From the NCBI GenBank assembly GCA_958419975.1, contig CATZIG010000027.1, positions 1 to 14,886 on the forward strand: DNA of 14,886 nt, written 5' to 3'. This DNA comes from an uncultured Collinsella sp. (lineage in GTDB: Bacteria; Actinomycetota; Coriobacteriia; Coriobacteriales; Coriobacteriaceae). A program made the translations under genes and the position numbers. Each line of letters starts with the position of its first letter. Positions within the stretch are counted from its first letter, which is position 1. Shown piece after piece: positions 13,983 through 14,886 of the stretch. The notes beneath the pieces were generated by a model. The model saw only the letters and a list, made by a program, of their open reading frames with translations. It had not been told where the DNA came from and searched no databases.

Positions 13983-14243
13983 TTATTTAGCGCGCTCGAC
14001 GACCTCGATGAGGCGCCAACGCTTCATCTTGGACATAGGACGGGTCTCCATAACGCGGACGGTATCGCCCACGCCAGCCGTGCACTCCTCGTCGTGAGCG
14101 TGCAGCTTCTTGGAGCTGGTCATCATCTTGCCGTACTTGGGGTGACGCTTGCGCTCGGTGATGGTGACAACAATGGTCTTGGCACCGGAGACGGAGGTAA
14201 CGACACCCGTACGGACCTTACGCGAGTTACGCGAATCAGTCAT
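13983..14243 (-). CDS. rpsQ: 30S ribosomal protein S17
   Basis: This 86-residue protein has the S17 OB-fold motifs RTGVVTSVSGAKTIVVTI at the N-terminus and GDTVRVMETRPMSKMKRW near the C-terminus. It binds the 5' domain of 16S rRNA early in 30S assembly. AAGGAG lies five bases before the ATG. It follows rpmC by 16 bases. Confidence 0.97.
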   Translation of the reverse strand: MTDSRNSRKVRTGVVTSVSGAKTIVVTITERKRHPKYGKMMTSSKKLHAHDEECTAGVGDTVRVMETRPMSKMKRWRLIEVVERAK

Positions 14244-14259
14244 GTTCTCTCCTTAGGTC

Positions 14260-14475
14260 CTACTCGGCGACAGCGGACTTCTCCGCTGCGATCTCACGGG
14301 CGCGCTGCTCCGTGAGGACGCGAGCGATGTCCTTCTTCACGGTGTTGACGCGAGCGGTGTTGTCCAGCTGGCTGGTGGCCATCTGGAAACGAAGGTTAAA
14401 GAGCTCGGCGCGCATTTCCTTCAGCTTCTCAACGAGCTGAGCGTCCGAGAGCTCACGAATCTCTGCGGGCTTCAT
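14260..14475 (-). CDS. rpmC: 50S ribosomal protein L29
   Basis: This 71-residue protein has the two-helix L29 pattern, with ELRxLS-like IRELSDAQLVEKLKEMRAEL followed by FNLRFQMATSQLDNTARV. L29 sits next to L23 at the exit tunnel. Its ATG overlaps the rplP stop by one base (TAATG) with GAGGAG upstream, so it is translationally coupled to rplP. The end is a short Ala/Glu-rich tail. Confidence 0.97.
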   Translation of the reverse strand: MKPAEIRELSDAQLVEKLKEMRAELFNLRFQMATSQLDNTARVNTVKKDIARVLTEQRAREIAAEKSAVAE

Positions 14476-14886
14476 TAGTTCTCCTCCTTGGCGGCGGCGG
14501 CGTCCTCAGCAGCCCACTTGGCCTCGAGAGCGGCCTCCTCAGCCATCTCCTTCTCGATGCGCTGCTCAGCGTTCTTGGCAGCAACAATCTTGGTCTTGAT
14601 GGGAAGCTTGTGCTGTGCAAGACGCAGAGCCTCGCGAGCGACCTCCTCGGGCACGCCCTTGACCTCGAACATGATGCGGCCGGGCTTGACGACGGCCACC
14701 CACTCCTCGGGGTTACCCTTACCAGAACCCATGCGAGTCTCGGCAGGCTTCTTGGTGATGGGCTTATCGGGGAAGATCGTGATGTAGACACGACCGCCAC
14801 GCTTCATGTAGCGGGTCATGGCAATACGAGCGGCCTCGATCTGACGGTTGGTAATCCAATGGGCCTCGAGAGCCTGGATACCAAAC
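14475..14886 (-). CDS. rplP: 50S ribosomal protein L16, N-terminus beyond the window
   Basis: The frame is open to the window edge. The visible part begins with FGIQALEAHWITNRQIEAAR, followed by IAMTRYMKRGG, and lacks about 30 N-terminal residues. Core L16 motifs are present: FPDKPITKKPAETRMGSGKG, WVAVVKPGRIMFEV, GVPEEVAREALRLAQHKLP. L16 helps form the A-site tRNA-binding region of the 50S. After KTKIV, where L16 normally ends within a few residues, there are 35 more residues rich in Ala, Glu and Lys (14478-14582). That tail probably forms a charged helix. Confidence 0.96.
   Translation of the reverse strand, partial: FGIQALEAHWITNRQIEAARIAMTRYMKRGGRVYITIFPDKPITKKPAETRMGSGKGNPEEWVAVVKPGRIMFEVKGVPEEVAREALRLAQHKLPIKTKIVAAKNAEQRIEKEMAEEAALEAKWAAEDAAAAKEEN

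Noticed and set aside
13870..14097. Plus-strand small frame across the rpsQ-rplN gap
   Set aside because: It starts at the rplN ribosome-binding site region and overlaps rpsQ in antisense. It has no independent support.

Overview
This is a GC-rich window with strong G/C third-codon bias. The gene content points to an anaerobic gut bacterium, most likely a Coriobacteriia member close to Collinsella. That assignment rests on the look of the proteins and the gene mix and was not tested by a search. All genes read as standard bacterial. I see no tRNA, rRNA, CRISPR array, prophage or intact insertion sequence.

Positions 1-6533 hold a purine-related module. On the minus strand the order of transcription is an NCS2 purine permease (5524-4130), the amidohydrolase SsnA (3934-2579) and the large flavin/iron-sulfur oxidoreductase YgfK (2429 to beyond base 1, C-terminus missing). 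A YheO-type PAS/HTH regulator (5877-6533) is divergent from them. The shared 352-bp AT-rich region carries a good predicted promoter for the permease operon, with a Fur-box-like sequence inside it. The gene set matches the cluster associated with anaerobic purine/urate use in gut bacteria. The steps carried out by YgfK and SsnA are not well defined, which makes this the most biologically interesting part of the window. Hairpins without U-tracts lie between the three genes.

Positions 6534-10490: a bidirectional terminator separates the regulator from a convergent ridA gene, whose transcript is predicted to begin almost directly with a long hairpin. A large U32 peptidase-family protein (RlhA-like) and an RluA-family pseudouridine synthase follow on the plus strand. 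They lie 15 bp apart and form a probable 23S rRNA modification operon.

Positions 10491-10839 form a convergent, gene-free interval full of repeats. Two identical 40-bp hairpins bracket two diverged 57-bp palindromes and one more terminator-like hairpin. Positions 10840-12669 (minus) are a two-gene operon, a Gfo/Idh/MocA oxidoreductase followed by a DeoR-family repressor. Upstream are helically phased TATTTGC repeats, then a cluster of GTCCCC repeats.

Positions 13116-14886 (minus) are the end of the S10/spc ribosomal protein cluster: rplP (partial), rpmC, rpsQ, rplN, rplX. Unusually, the run stops after rplX with a strong terminator instead of continuing into rplE. The rpsQ-rplN gap is long and highly foldable, and L16 has a long acidic, alanine-rich C-terminal tail.
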